Shown: positions 1-12,025 of the stretch, piece by piece | Layout of the letters: each line of letters begins with the position of its first letter | Numbering within the stretch: the first letter of the stretch is position 1 | Assembly: GCA_027924645.1 (NCBI GenBank) | Contig: BSBN01000187.1 | Coordinates: forward strand, 16,820,001 to 16,884,000 | Source of the DNA: Cunninghamia lanceolata | Lineage: Eukaryota > Streptophyta > Pinopsida > Cupressales > Cupressaceae | Length of the DNA: 64,000 bases | Direction: 5' to 3' | Program-made: the position numbers and the translations under genes | The notes under the pieces: generated by a model | What the model saw: only the letters and a program-made list of their open reading frames with translations | Databases searched by the model: none | What the model was told of the DNA's origin: nothing

Positions 1-301
1 TATATAGTTGCCCTAATTATCCGATCTTTTAAACCAAACCTAGAGTTAAAGTAACTCTGACCCATACGAGATTTAGTTTTTACAAACTCATTTAAAGACC
101 AAGTTTTTGAAAATAATTTCAACTGAATAACTGAATAAAGAAACTATGTAAGTAAGATCATGACTAGGGTGATGGATTAGAATCTCCAGATTTGTTGTGT
201 TTGGTTGGGGAGACATGTTGAGCCTTCCACTCCTGAAATGCTGTAACAAATTCCTAGATTTTCGAGAAATTGGGGATGCCAATGTGTTTCACCCTTGCTT
301 T

Positions 302-3300
302 CTAGACATCTTTCTCCCTCTGAATTTTCCCCACTTTCTCCACGTGCTCTGGGAGTGCGTCAACACAGAGATGAAGAAGTGACTCCACCTTTGAAATCTG
401 AGAGAAATCTTCGGTTAATAAGTTGTCATTTTCTTTAACGAAGCTGATCTTTTCCCCGAAGGATTGAATCATAGTATTGATGTCTTTTTCTAGTTCCCAG
501 TCATCCTTTATATACTTCACATCAATACATTGTAAATCATGTTGTAAGGATTGAGTGAATTCAGTTATTTCTTTGATCATTTTTGTAAGTTCAATTCACC
601 CTTGTCTGGATACTGAATTCCTCCATTGGATATTTTTCTTACTTACATACAGTATATCCTCATTCAGACCTGTCAAATTCTTCTCTGACAAAAACTTTGC
701 TATTCCATATTTCTGAACATCATCAATTTGGTTTATCACATTCATCCATTTCCCTTCATCTTTTACCCATGAAGCACTCTATGTTTTCAAGTCTTCGATG
801 GTAGCTGTGGTTTGATCATATATATTCTTCAGTTCATGAATGTACTCAGTACCTTTTTGGATAATGCCGTCCAACCAATCGTCAAACACTTTAGTTACCA
901 TTTTTGTTCCTATGTATTTGGTCCAGCATTTTCTGATTGACCAGAGATTTAGGGTCGAAAGACAGGGGTAGTTGGGAAACAGGTTGTGGATTTGGATTGT
1001 GAATGGCATCGATATATTCTGCCATTGCCCGTAAGGTCTGTTTCAATTCCTTCTTATCTTTCTCATTTTCTAGGTGTGGCTGACTATCCTCTTGGTAGAT
1101 GTTTCCAGATAATGCACATCTGCAGCACGTGATGCAGTCCCAAGATCTATTTTTTCTATTGTGAAATCCTAAACTGTACGATCTTGAACTTCCTTATCAG
1201 TTATCGGCCGGGCTATTTCTGCACTCCAGTTCCCTGTGTTAGGGTCAATGTCCACCCTGGATGTTGTTTTTAGCTTCTTAGATTTAGGAGTCTTTCCTAA
1301 ACACTTACTAACCATGTCCTCCAATGGCAATGAAAATGGGACTATTTTTCTTTTGTCGCTGATCAAACTTTCCAGCTATTTGGGTGAAGAGGCCGAGTCT
1401 TCTTTACTAGGATTTAATTGATCAGAAGGCACATTTGAAATCATCATTAGGTTAGCAGACTCTAAAGCAACCTCTGCCTATTGTTTTTCACTAACCTCCT
1501 CTGCCATTGGTGAATCAGACTCTTTATCACCTGTTGCTTCTCCTGAATCCTCTTTAGAATTCAAATCCACAACTATTTTCTCATAAATCTACTTCCTCTT
1601 CTTGCTTTTAGTTCTTGATCTGGTGGCACAAGGGGGTAGAATAGTTGTGAGGGCTCTCTTGGACTCTTTGATGACAGGACCCCTTCCAATTTTTGGCTTG
1701 GGAGTACATGCATCACAAATAGCAATAACCTGATTAGAAGACCTTATTGGGGATGGTGATTCAACCATTGATGCACATTGCTAGGAACCTTTATTTTGAA
1801 CTTCCTCCAGCCTACATTCCCTCAACCATTTCTTAGTTCTCCTTATTACTGGGAGAGTTCTGACCTCAATCCAATCCTCTTCATCTTTATCCCAATCAAT
1901 TTCTAGAATAGGTAATTGTTTTATTTTTTCAAACTGAGGATCAATCACATGTTCCTCAATGTCAACTATTCCAGAAATATTCATATTTAAATTGAGGGTA
2001 ATTATTTGCCCTAGGGAGAACCTACACCAAAGCCTCTTTCTGACCTCAAATTCATCTAAACAATCCTCCCAATAACCCTCTATTTGAGGAATATGTGAAA
2101 ATCCTATCCCAAAATCCAAATTATCCCTGGCAAAGCCTTTGCTGTCGAACTGGGATCTAGCAGTATAGTATTGAAAATTGAATTTTTTAAGATCCACTTC
2201 TAAGTTCAAAGCATCGGAAATTGACTGACAGGAATAGTGTCCAAGTTCAATGGGAAAAGAGATATCAGATTCCTTTTTCATTGGGAACTTCTTATCCACA
2301 TGGGCTAGCTATCTGCAGACTTCTATCAATACAAAATGATCAAAAACATACTTCGGCAACTTCACGAGTTCATCGTCAAAACCCCTAACTCTGATATAAG
2401 TAAATTTGGGGAACTAGATAAAGAAACTGCCATAAATACTGATTAGCTGCATTGCTTCATTAGACATTCTCTTATTTATATTGCCTGCCAGTTCATAAGT
2501 CATTCTTCTAGTAAAAACATCATTAACCCTCTTGTATTTATCATAACAATTATGCATCTGTAACTATGAATAATAGTCATAAATTTTGTTGTCTTCAACC
2601 AAGGGTGCATGAGGTAGCCCTACCCACTGTCTCGTAGATGCTAGGCAATAGAAAAGATATGAAGACATTTAAAAATCCTTATTCCCCAAACAATTGCCGA
2701 GACCCAGATGTAAACATTTGGCTATGATTTCAGCCCAGTCCAAATACTGTTCTCCTTGGAGGATCACCTGGATGAAGAAATACATCCAGTCTTCCCAATA
2801 ATATGCCTAAGCATTACCCTTTAGCCTGTGTAGTAACACCACAATATCCTTTACCTCCTGAATCATGTGATCTCTTGTCAGTGGTTTGGGCAGTCTTGAA
2901 CCCCCCTTTTAGAATTTCAATAGCCAATTTCTTTCTATTACGTTCCTATAGTTTGCTTTCTTTAATGAAAAATGCCCATAAGAAGAAGTAATATTGAGAT
3001 CAGAATACGGTTCTTTGGGCAGAATTCTCATCACAGACATTAGGGTTTGTTTAGTGATATGAAGTAACACATTGCCATCCACAGTTCTGATGCACCTATT
3101 TTGGGGGTCATATCTATTCATGCATTCTAGAACTAATTCAGGGCACTGTACGGGCATGGGAAAGGCCACAACTTCAACCAAACCACTTTTCACAATTTTC
3201 TCTACCATAGGAGTTGGTACAGGATTTTTAACCCTCTCTCTAAAATCTTCTAAAATATTGAACTAGAGAGGTATCCCCAAATTCAGGAAGAGAACAGATG

Positions 3301-3692
3301 AGACCAGAACCATGCTCGTAACCAAGACAAGTAGATTTCATAGCTACAGATTGGAGGATATAGTGAAAAATGCTTTGAACTTCTTAAATAATGTCAGAAA
3401 CTCAAAAGGATTCTTCTTTCCAACTAAGAAATGGAAACAACTTATAGGAAGAGTAGAACTCACCTTCAATGTATCTGAAATTATTGTGAAATTGGGCAAC
3501 AAAAATCTTATACCTCCCGCGTAGTTCTCCGTTTGCATCACCCAGTGTGTTACTTGCTAAATTTGGCTTGTTCTCTCTTGATAAAGACATTAACCAGGTT
3601 GAATAATTATTAACCAAAACAATATGTGCTAAAAATGCTTGATAAGACATGAACTCTGACATATGCATTAATGGAAAGCATTCCTCACGCAT
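302..3692 (-). pseudogene. Decayed large ORF of unknown family (Z)
   Basis: I do not recognise this protein. Successive minus-strand open stretches (3692-3402, 3208-2909, 2299-1781, 1366-1169, 1009-779, 580-302) read in the same direction and look like one long coding region broken by stops and frameshifts. The 5' part is globular, with a Cys-containing stretch near 3130 (VLECMNRYDPQN). The 172-codon middle piece is rich in acidic and aromatic residues. The last two pieces (1009-779, 580-302) are charged and helix-prone, resembling a C-terminal coiled coil. No RT, protease, integrase or zinc-knuckle motif is visible. The general plan (globular front, coiled-coil tail) resembles ORF Y at 21.6 kb, but I see no aligned motif between them. 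A repeat-borne ORF is more likely than a host gene because of its decay and setting; this is inference. Confidence 0.4.
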
Positions 3693-3842
3693 GACCTTAA
3701 TGTGTAATTATTATCCATAACCTTTTGGAAGTTAGAACTTTTCGCTTCATCATAAGTTTCAAATATATTTTCCTCTAAATCTCCCAACAAATTTTGACTT
3801 AAAGAAGGCTGTGGGAAGAAATGAGACTATAGTCAAGGAACA

Positions 3843-4154
3843 CTGAACCTTTGAACCTTTGAACTGTTGAACTTTGAAATGTGGTTCAACTCGAAGGTTC
3901 AAAGACACAAGATGAGTTAAATAGTCCGACCAACAGTCACGATTTTTCAAGAAACATTAAACTTTGAACTAGTGAACCGTTGAACCATTGAACCATTGAA
4001 CTCCGCTATGAGGTTCAAGCGGAAGGTTCAATGACACATTGAATTACACAAGGGGAATGAGTGAACATGACTCCTTACGAAGCATTGAGTATTGAACTCT
4101 TGAACCGTTGAACTTTTGAACCGTTGAAAAGGGTTCAAGTTCAAAGGTTCAACT
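3843..4154. repeat. TTGAAC-type repeat cluster with hairpin potential
   Basis: Three blocks (about 3843-3905, 3962-4033 and 4091-4154) each carry two to four 8-10 bp steps of the type TTGAACCNTTGAAC on the plus strand, followed by the inverse motif GGTTCAA. Each block can therefore fold on itself. The blocks recur about every 115-125 bp, so the array is a short-period repeat inside a longer-period one. Confidence 0.75.
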
Positions 4155-4790
4155 CTTTTAGTAATTTCACACAAAAAAGATGATAGGCAGATGAACTTTA
4201 AAAACAAAGAGCCGACTTAGGAAACAAACATATAATCAATAAGGGAAGATGGTAAATCGACTCCTGCTTAGGGAAGGTTCACTAAAAATTGAATAAGGGC
4301 GACTCAAAAGGTAACATATATATAGCATTTGCATTTTTGACCTCAGTCAATTACAATCGATTTTCCCATGGGCACAGTCAGGAAAATATCTGCATCTAAA
4401 GGGATGTCCACTGGCAAGAAGTTATGGCATAAAAATATCTAAAACAGGGGCAAATGGAAGATATTTTGAGTCTTTAATGTGAGTTGTTGAATCATCGATT
4501 TGTAGCAATGAATGCAACAAATATCTACATCTGCATATGCCAAATTGGTCGCTGAAATGTCTAGTTGTCAAAGCATGCGAATCCAAATCCAAAATTTGAA
4601 AGTAAAATTATTTCCCTAAAAGGCCTGCCAAATGAAACAGGAGGCAAAAATAAGCACTTTTTCCTTTTGAAGCATGCTGAAATTCATCAAAAGGAGGGAG
4701 ATATGGACGGTCAAAGTCACGGTCAACTGCATATGTATATCACCATGCATATCTGCACATACAACCTTTGAATATATCAGGCTGTCAGGG
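4155..4790. other. No gene seen
   Basis: This is non-coding sequence between two repeat arrays. The short open frames here are no longer than chance allows, and I see no transposon motif, RNA gene or LTR terminus. Confidence 0.5.
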
Positions 4791-5960
4791 TAACCTTTAG
4801 TTGAATCACCGATAAATAAAGGTCCTGCTGAAATGTTCATTGTATTTGTTTTTTGCATTGGCACTTTAATCGACCTGAGAATTGCCTTTTGTATATGCTT
4901 TTTGCTTTGCATGTGCCTACATACAATTGCGGGTCTTTACCTTTTGAAACGCCCTTTGACTCGGCCCTGACCGTGGCACCACCTGATTTGTCGTTGCACT
5001 AAAACTGAGAAGCATCACTGAACATCTGCATCCTCTTTATCGGCTGTCGAAAAGACTTTAAACTGAGTCATCGATACATATGCCACGCCAAAATAACCAT
5101 TGAATGTGACCCTTGTATATTTTCTTGTATGTATGCACCCTTTGACCTTGTATATGCAAATATACAGCGCGGACCCCAAAATGATTATTCGTTGCATTTG
5201 ACTGCCCAGTTAGGTCCGGACTTTGCATGTTTTCCCTTTGTATATTGCCCTTTGTATATCGCATTATACAATGTAGCTATACAAGCAAAACATACATACA
5301 ATTGCACTTGTACCTACCAACAATGCATCTGACCTTTGTATATTGCATTGTATATGACCTTTGTATGTGCAAATATACAATTGAGAACATACATACAAAG
5401 AATACAAACAATCACTTCTGTCTTTATAAACCAAAGTGCATATTTTTTCGGGTCCGGGCTTTGCATGTTAGAAATGTATATTACCTTTGTCTATGCAGAT
5501 TGTATGTGCAAAGATACAATCGCATATACATACATTTGGTGGGCCCCAACCTTTGTATGTCCTTTATTTGCTGCCTTGTATATGCATTTGTATATAAGAT
5601 ATAATCGCCTGATAGACATGCACCTTTGTATCCCACCTTTTGCATCTTGTCTTTGTATGTGCCCTTTGCATATGCGAATTCATTGGCTATCAGGGAGAAA
5701 TTGGACTTGGCTGCTGATAAGGCCTGTCTCGCCGATGACCTTTTGTATATTACTCTTGTATATCACCTTGCATCTTCATCGGCCTATCAGAGAGACTTTA
5801 AAATGAGCCGCCAATGGTCTTGTCTCGCCAAAATCCTTTGTATCATTGCCTTGTATATCCCCTTTGCACATTGCCTTTGTATATGCAAACATACAATGGC
5901 GAATGTATATGCGAATATACATTCAAAAATGCATACACAAATACTAAGCATGAAACTAAG
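4790..5960. repeat. Degenerate minisatellite of TTTGTATATGC-type units
   Basis: The words CCTTTGTATATGC, CCTTTGTATATTGC and their inverse GCAAATATACAA recur dozens of times over about 1.2 kb, separated by 5-40 bp of variable sequence. Direct and inverse copies lie side by side, for example near 5150-5165 and 5875-5900, giving many small hairpins. Several overlapping plus-strand open frames here are by-products of the repeat and show no protein-like composition. Confidence 0.75.
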
Positions 5961-6140
5961 AAACCCTGCAATGGAAAATACTTGAAGCTAAAAGATTTTT
6001 GGGTTTTTCTGGGTTTTTTGGCAAAGCACAGCATGGGAAAATGTAGGATTTAAGACTTTCCTCTTTCTAATTAGGCTTTCTTTGATCAGATTTCTTTGAT
6101 AGAAAGAGAGGGATAGGAATATTTTGGAGGGAGGACAAAA

Positions 6141-7135
6141 TATGACAACAACTACACCGAGGAGTTTTATAGATTGAACATCAAAGCTGGTCACATTGAA
6201 GATGATGTTGAGAAGGTCTCCAAGTATGTAAATGGTTTGCATTAGTCTATCCAAGATGAAATTAGCATGATTAGAATTACTAGTGTAGAAGAAGCCTATC
6301 AATTTGCATTGAAGGCGGAGGAAAAGATCTCTAGAAACTAGAATAGTTCAAGGGGAAAAGGTAAACCCTTAAGAGGGAGAGGACAGTAAAATCCTGGTCG
6401 TGGTTCCCAGGGTAAGCCAAGAGAAACAAGTTCTTCTCAAATCAGTACCCAAGGAGGTAGAGAAAGGGGTGATTACTCCCAATGTAGATGAAATTCTAGA
6501 AGAGGAAGAGGATTTAGTGGAACATGCTTCCAATGTGAACAGGGTAGACATAGGGCATTTGAATGTCCTCAAGTACAACAAAGTAGTAGCAAATGAAAAG
6601 AGACTAGAGTCCATATAGCACAAGCTGAGAAGGAGAGTGTGGCAAGTGTAGCCTCACCAAAATTTGGAGAAGAACCTAAGGATGGGGAATCCTTGATTCT
6701 GAGTAAAGTGCTTTTTAACAATAGAGAAAGTACAAGAGGAACCAGAACAATGAAGAAATCTATTTAGAACTTGATGTAAGTCTAGAGGAAAATGTTGCAA
6801 GGTCATTGTGGATAGTGGTAGCATTAACAACTTCATGTCAAAAGAGATGGTGGAGAAGTTGAAACTGAAGAGGCTGAAACACCCAACTCCCTACAAGGTT
6901 TCCTGGTTGCAAAAGGGACATTAGTTATTGGTAAGTGAACAATGCCTTGTTAAATAAATCATATAGGGAATTACAAAGATGAGATAATGTGTGATTTTAT
7001 TCCAATGGATGCATGCCACATTCTATTAGGCAAACCTTGGCGATATGATAGGTAGGCCATTCATGATGGAAAGAGTAATTGCACTAAAATTAGGAAAGAT
7101 GGGGTTGAGTATGTGTTTAATCCTTTGAAGGGATA
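6141..7135 (+). pseudogene. gag: Element A gag C-terminus and protease (broken)
   Basis: Reading from 6141 gives the end of the retrotransposon gag domain (YTEEFYRLNIKAGH), then an Arg/Gly-rich linker and a CCHC knuckle C-F-Q-C...H...C at 6525-6566. All lie in one frame interrupted by about five stops. Protease follows after a frame change, with the catalytic Asp-Ser-Gly at 6811-6819 and the later block ending in LLGKPWRYDR near 7050. Gag would coat element RNA, and protease would process the polyprotein. The gag N-terminal half is missing. Four of the gag-frame stops are explicable as single C-to-T changes in CAG, CAA or CGA codons. Confidence 0.8.
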
Positions 7136-7222
7136 AGTATGAGGAGGTTGAAAAAAATGATAGCGTTTGTCTAGTGACTAGAAAACAGTTCCTGAAGGAA
7201 ATTAGAAAGGAGAAGGTATGTT

Positions 7223-8640
7223 ATGTCTTCCTACCTCAAGTTGCAAAAATTACATGATAGTAGAGAAGTTCCCACAGAAGTTCAAGAAATTTTAAATGAG
7301 TTTAGCGACATTCTAATGAAGGACTTACTTGATGGATTACCTCCAACTAGAAGCATAAGCCAATGCATGAATTTGATACTAAGAGCAAGGCTACCAAATA
7401 AGGCACCATATAGAATGACACATATGGAAAATGGAACAAACAAGTGCAAGAGCTGTTGGATAAGGAACTGATTAGAAGGAGCCTTAGTCTGTGTGTTGTA
7501 CTTGTTGTACAAGCACCTAAGAAAGATGGGAAATGGTGAATGTGCATTAATTCAAGGGTTATAAATAAGATAAACATTATGTATAAGTTTCCATTGTCTC
7601 GTATGGATGACTTGATGGAATGTTTGAGTGGAGAAAAGTACTTCAACAAGATTGATTTGAAAAGTGGATACCACCAAATCAAAGTTTGAGAAGGTGATGA
7701 ATGGAAGACAACATCCAAGACCAAGGATGGACTGTATGAGTGGTTTTTTATGCCATTTGGGTTGAAAAATACACTCAACACCTTTATGAGACTGATGAAT
7801 GAGGTAATGAAACCTTTCCCGGTAAATTGTCATTGTTTATTTGCATGAAATATGATTTTTAATAAAACAAAAGAGGAACACCTGCTACACCTTACTTGGT
7901 AGTTTTGCAAAGGTTAAAAGAAGAAAAGTTGATTTTAAATTTGGATAAATGCAGTTTTATGCAAAAGGAACTAGTATATATGGGTTATGTAGTGTCTGAA
8001 GAAGGGTTGAAGATGGATCTTAAGAAGGTTGAGGCAATAATGGATTGGCCTTCACCCAAAAACATGTTTCAGGCTAGAAGCTTTCATAGATTGGAGAGAT
8101 TCTATAGGAAGTTCATCAGAAATTTTAGTGGAATATGTGCACCAATCACTAAGACAATGAAGAGTGTTAGTCCAAAGAGTTCTAATGGATAGCTGTAGTA
8201 AAAAATAGATTTCAGTTCTTGAAGAAGGTAACAGAATAACCAGCGTTAGCATTTCCAGACTTTCACAAAGTGTTTCAAGTGGATTGTGATACTGGTGGTA
8301 GTGCAATTAGGGGTGTGTTAAGTTAAGAAGGTAGGACTATTTCCTACCTCAGTGAGAAACTAAATGAAGCAAAGAGAAAATACTCAGTCTATGACCAAGA
8401 ATTCTATGCTATAGTGCAAGCCTTGAAGAATTGGAGGCATTACCTACTATCAAATGAGTTTATATTGTCCACAGACCACCATGCCTTGCAATATATCAAT
8501 AGCCAAGGTAAGCTCAACCAAAGGCATATGAAATGATGGAGTTTCTACAAAGTTATTGTTTTGTCTTGAAACATAGGAGTGGTAAGTCAAATAGGGTAGC
8601 AGATGCACTTAGCAGAAGATGTTTATTGATGAATGAATTA
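7223..8640 (+). pseudogene. pol: Element A reverse transcriptase and RNase H (broken)
   Basis: The stretch from 7223 matches the protease-RT linker and RT start (LPNKAPYRMTHMENG). RT fingers and palm follow at 7537-7850, including KIDLKSGYHQIKV and the MPFGL block. The catalytic YLDD site reads Tyr-Leu-His-Glu at 7838-7849, so both aspartates are lost, and a 1 bp loss lies just before it. RT continues as an open stretch at 7896-8192 through the thumb region (FYRKFIRNFSG). RNase H follows at 8215-8620 (YLSEKLNEAKRKY, then RHYLLSNEF) in several frames. The product cannot be made as one protein. Confidence 0.85.
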
Positions 8641-8769
8641 AGGGTTAGTGTTGTTGGCTTTGATGCAATTAAGGAGTTGTATCTCTATGATCCTAATTTT
8701 AGGGAATCATAGATAGCTAGTAGAAGTCCAGTAGAGGGAGATAGGATGCCATGGTTGGAATATTTCACC

Positions 8770-10124
8770 CAAGATGGCGTGTTGTTCAAAGGACATAAAT
8801 TATGTATACCCAGAGGTTCAATGAGAGAGAATCTAATAAGAGAAAAACATAGTGGAGGCTTGAGTGGATATTTTGGAATAGATAAGACATAGGCACAAGC
8901 AAGTGAAGGTTATTTTTATCTTGGAATGAGTGCAAATGTTAAGAGATTGGTACAAGGTTGCATAATTTACCAACATGCTAATGGAGCAAGACAAAACACA
9001 GGACTATATCAGCCATTACCTATACTAGAGAGACTGTGGGAGTACTTGAGTATGGATTTTTTTTAGGTTTTCCTAAAACATGGTGAGGTAATGACTCAAT
9101 TTTTGTAGTAGTGGACATGTTTCAAAGATGGTTCATTTCATGCCATGTCAAAAAACTAGTCCCACATAGCTACATTGTTTTTCAAAGCTCGGTATTCAAG
9201 CTTCATGGACTGCCTAAGAGCATATTCTATGATAGAGACATAAAGTTTATTGGCCATTTTTGGCATACATGGTGGAAGAATATGGGCACTAAATTAGGAT
9301 TCAGTTCATCCTATCATCCCCAGACTGTTGGACAGACCGAGGTTGTGAACATAAGTTTGGAAAACTTGTTGAGGTGTTTGGTGGGAGACAAACCACATCA
9401 ATTGGATCTTATTTTGGCACAAGCAGAATTTGCTTACAACAATTCAATAAATATAAGTACATGAAAGAGCCCATTTTAAATAGTTTATGGATACAACACA
9501 AGAGGTATTGATGAGATGAGAGATAGTGCATATTTGAATAGGAGGAATGCTATAGCAGAAGTTTTGCACAATACATTCATGAGGTTCACAAGGAGGTGAA
9601 GGAAAATTTGGAGAAAAGTTCTAGCAAATATAAAGAACATGTTGATGTGCATAGGAGGGAACAAGAGTTCCAAGTAGGTGACTTAGTTTTGGCACATTTG
9701 AGGAAAAAAATGTACCCACAGGGAACATACAATAAGTTGAAATTTTAAAAAATAGGCCCATGCAAGGTGTTATGGAAGTTCTCATCTAATTCCTATGAGA
9801 TTGAGCTATTAGCAGGGATAAACATCTCCTATTTTAAATTTTTTTAATCTATACAAGTTCCATGAAGGAGAAATAAGATTACAAGGGGGTACACACTCAC
9901 GTTTTCCTAATGCACAATGATGGTTAGATCAATTAGCTAAAAATAAGATGGAAGAAGTAGATAGAGTGATTAAATCCTAAGTGTCTAAGAAGACCAGAGG
10001 AAAGGACTACATGGAATACCAGGTCCGATGGAAGAACAAAGTTGCAAATGAAGCTTCTTGGCTGAGTGTTGCAAATCTAGCCAAGTATGGAATTTCTATA
10101 CGAGACTTTCCAAAATGTTCATGA
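8770..10124 (+). pseudogene. pol: Element A integrase with C-terminal chromodomain (broken)
   Basis: The integrase zinc-binding region starts near 8830, and its second Cys pair has decayed. The first catalytic Asp lies in SMDF near 9050. The core continues in an open stretch from 9111, with the second Asp (YDRD) near 9235 and the Glu retained in QTEVVN near 9340. After the C-terminal DNA-binding part (FQVGDLVLAHLRKK near 9670), a chromodomain is readable at about 9980-10110 (GKDYMEYQVRWKNK, then EASWLS). Reading ends at a TGA at 10122-10124 after PKCS. Element D has a stop at the same place, so this is probably the native polyprotein end. Chromodomains of this class are thought to steer integration to particular chromatin. 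Confidence 0.85.
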
Positions 10125-10163
10125 GATTTCAACTCATGGAACATTTTAGTTACCTAGCATGTC

Positions 10164-11357
10164 TGATGCAGGAGCATCCGGGCCCATTTACAATCCTCAT
10201 CAACCCAAAAAAATATTTCCTTGTTTGTTGTTTTTATTTCTTATTTTTGTTGCAAGAAATGGTGATAATTAATTCAAGCCACAAAGATCACCTGCAAAAC
10301 CTAAGATTTACCTTCCACAAGAGAAAAAAGCAAAGAGGAATAATTTGCACAATAAGGATGAATTAATGAAATGGATTCAAGAATTACATGTGAGAACTTG
10401 CTTTTATATTTGCAAGTTAGAGAAAAACCCTAATATGACTTAAGAATAACCTAAGACTAAAATTAGCCCTAAGTAAACTTAATAAAGTGTAATTAAATAT
10501 TTAATTACACCAACAGGTTCGAGGCCAAGTGATGACTTCACCTTGAAGAGGAGCCAAATGGGTGTCTACAGTTCAAATTTGAGGAAGTTCTGATAAAATT
10601 GGAGTAAGTTATGCTTGGGTGGAACTTTGGTTTGTAATAGGATATGCAGAACATTCCCTACCATCAGGATATATGTTAATGACCCCTGAAATCCCACATA
10701 TGTAGATGACTCCTAAAATCCCACATATGCAAATGACTCCTAAAATCTCACATATGTAGATGACCCCTAAAATCTCGCATATGCAGATGATCCCTGAAAT
10801 CCCACAATGTACCGATTTCCCTAGAAATCTCACTGCCAATAACCCTTGAAATCTTGCAATATGTTCATGACCCTTAAAATCCCGCGATATCTCAATGGGT
10901 CATGTTTTTCCGTTGCACCACTTGAAAGTGTACATAAAGTGACAAATAATTTTAAATGCCTGTATGACCAATCTAGAGAGCTAGTAAGAGGATGACACGT
11001 GTCCCTTCACGTGAGGATGTGTGGTGGCCACATCTTTTGCATTTAAAAGTGAAATTTCATTCTTTTTGAGGCAATCTTCTCTATAGTGAGTTTTCGGCTT
11101 TTGTTGTAGCTTCCTCTACAAGTTTTAGATTTTGGAGCTATTGGTTTTGGGTTTTCACAAGAAGGCTAGGATATTCTAATATGGTTGTTAAAATGATTAT
11201 AAGGCTTAGGCCAAGGTATGTATGAAGACCAATGGACTCCTGCTATATTGTTTTGATTCCAAATAATAAAAGAAACTTTTGTTTTATTTCTATGCATTGT
11301 TTTTTTTGTTGCTTGGTTCTGTAGCTTGTCAAAGCCCCTGAACCTTGATCTGCATCA
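10164..11357 (+). repeat. Element A 3' LTR
   Basis: The LTR begins TGATGCAGGAGCATCC, 40 bp after the polyprotein stop, and ends in CTGCATCA at 11357, the same end as the LTRs of elements B and E. The length is about 1194 bp. It contains a 27 bp tandem array (10681-10815). The first bases form a small stem-loop (GATGC / GCATC). No 5' partner exists, so target duplications cannot be tested. Confidence 0.7.
10681..10900. repeat. 27 bp tandem repeat inside LTR A
   Basis: Units start at 10681, 10708, 10735, 10762 and 10789, an exact 27 bp spacing, each of the type GAC(C/T)CCT(G/A)AAATC(C/T)CACATATG. Two or three more degenerate units follow to about 10900. Because 27 is a multiple of three, the minus strand reads as a nine-residue peptide repeat; this is a by-product, not a gene. 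Confidence 0.85.
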
Positions 11358-12025
11358 TTACATGCAAGGGACTTATTCAATGCTTGCATGTGTGTAAGAG
11401 ATTCTTCAAGGCACTACACCCATGTAAGAGCTTCTTCCACACATACACCCATTCATTATCTTTCATTAATATATCATGATTAATTTAGGTTTGAGATTCA
11501 AGATTCCCTAATCAATTTTATTATTCAAATTTATGCAAGAGTTTCTTTAGTAATCACCCCTAACTCTTCCTAAGAGTCTAGGTAATTAGCAACTCCAAGC
11601 CTCCTACAAGTGTTCCCTAATCCTAAATAATCCAAGGTTCAACTCTTCTTCAAAAAGCTTGAGGATAGGCAAGGTTTCGTTTCCCAAGAAAATATGCTTC
11701 CTAATGCACCCACATTTTAATTCTATGGAAGAAGTCACAATTCCACACAATAATAATATTTTTAGAAATTCCAAATTTATTTTGGTGAATAAGTGCTTCC
11801 AATGGGGGTAGCCCCTTTGAATTAATATAAAAATGTTCAAATATATAGGCTGAACTGTGAGAGACACGTTCATGATTACAAAGAAAAACATAGCCCTGAC
11901 AACTCTATGGAAGTTACCCCCAATCAAACACAACCGTTCAAGGTATTAACGTTACTTTTGGAGTGGGAATGAAGATGCATATTATGGGTAGTTGAATCCT
12001 TCTTCTTTTTTCTCCACACTACAGT
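11358..12025. other. No gene seen
   Basis: A minus-strand open stretch (11933-11604) has no recognisable motif. It could be a remnant downstream of the ORF1-like relic at 12.0-13.2 kb, but no endonuclease or RT motif of a LINE ORF2 is visible. Confidence 0.4.

Larger units (their letters stand above)
6141..11357 (+). mobile_element. Element A: 5'-truncated Ty3/Gypsy chromovirus
   Basis: In order on the plus strand are a gag C-terminus with CCHC knuckle, protease, RT, RNase H, integrase, an integrase-linked chromodomain and one 3' LTR. That order and the chromodomain identify the chromovirus branch of Ty3/Gypsy; the LTR of about 1.2 kb fits a Tekay/Del-like lineage. The 5' LTR, primer site and gag N-terminus are absent; homology begins abruptly near 6141. 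Many stops and frameshifts make it non-coding today. Its LTR start (TGATGCAGGAGCATCC) is shared with solo LTR S1 at 28206. Confidence 0.85.

Noticed and set aside
5129..6053. Several overlapping plus-strand open frames of 60-156 codons
   Set aside because: They lie within the TTTGTATATGC minisatellite, and their Cys/Tyr-rich translation simply mirrors the repeat in all frames.
7282..7833. Minus-strand frames over element A RT
   Set aside because: They are antisense to clear RT motifs on the plus strand.
10609..10839. Minus-strand open frame encoding a nine-residue repeat peptide
   Set aside because: It is the antisense reading of the 27 bp LTR tandem array; periodicity divisible by three keeps the frame open.
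10681..10900. Regular 27 bp repeats considered as a CRISPR array
   Set aside because: There are no spacers; units are contiguous and diverging, in a plant LTR.
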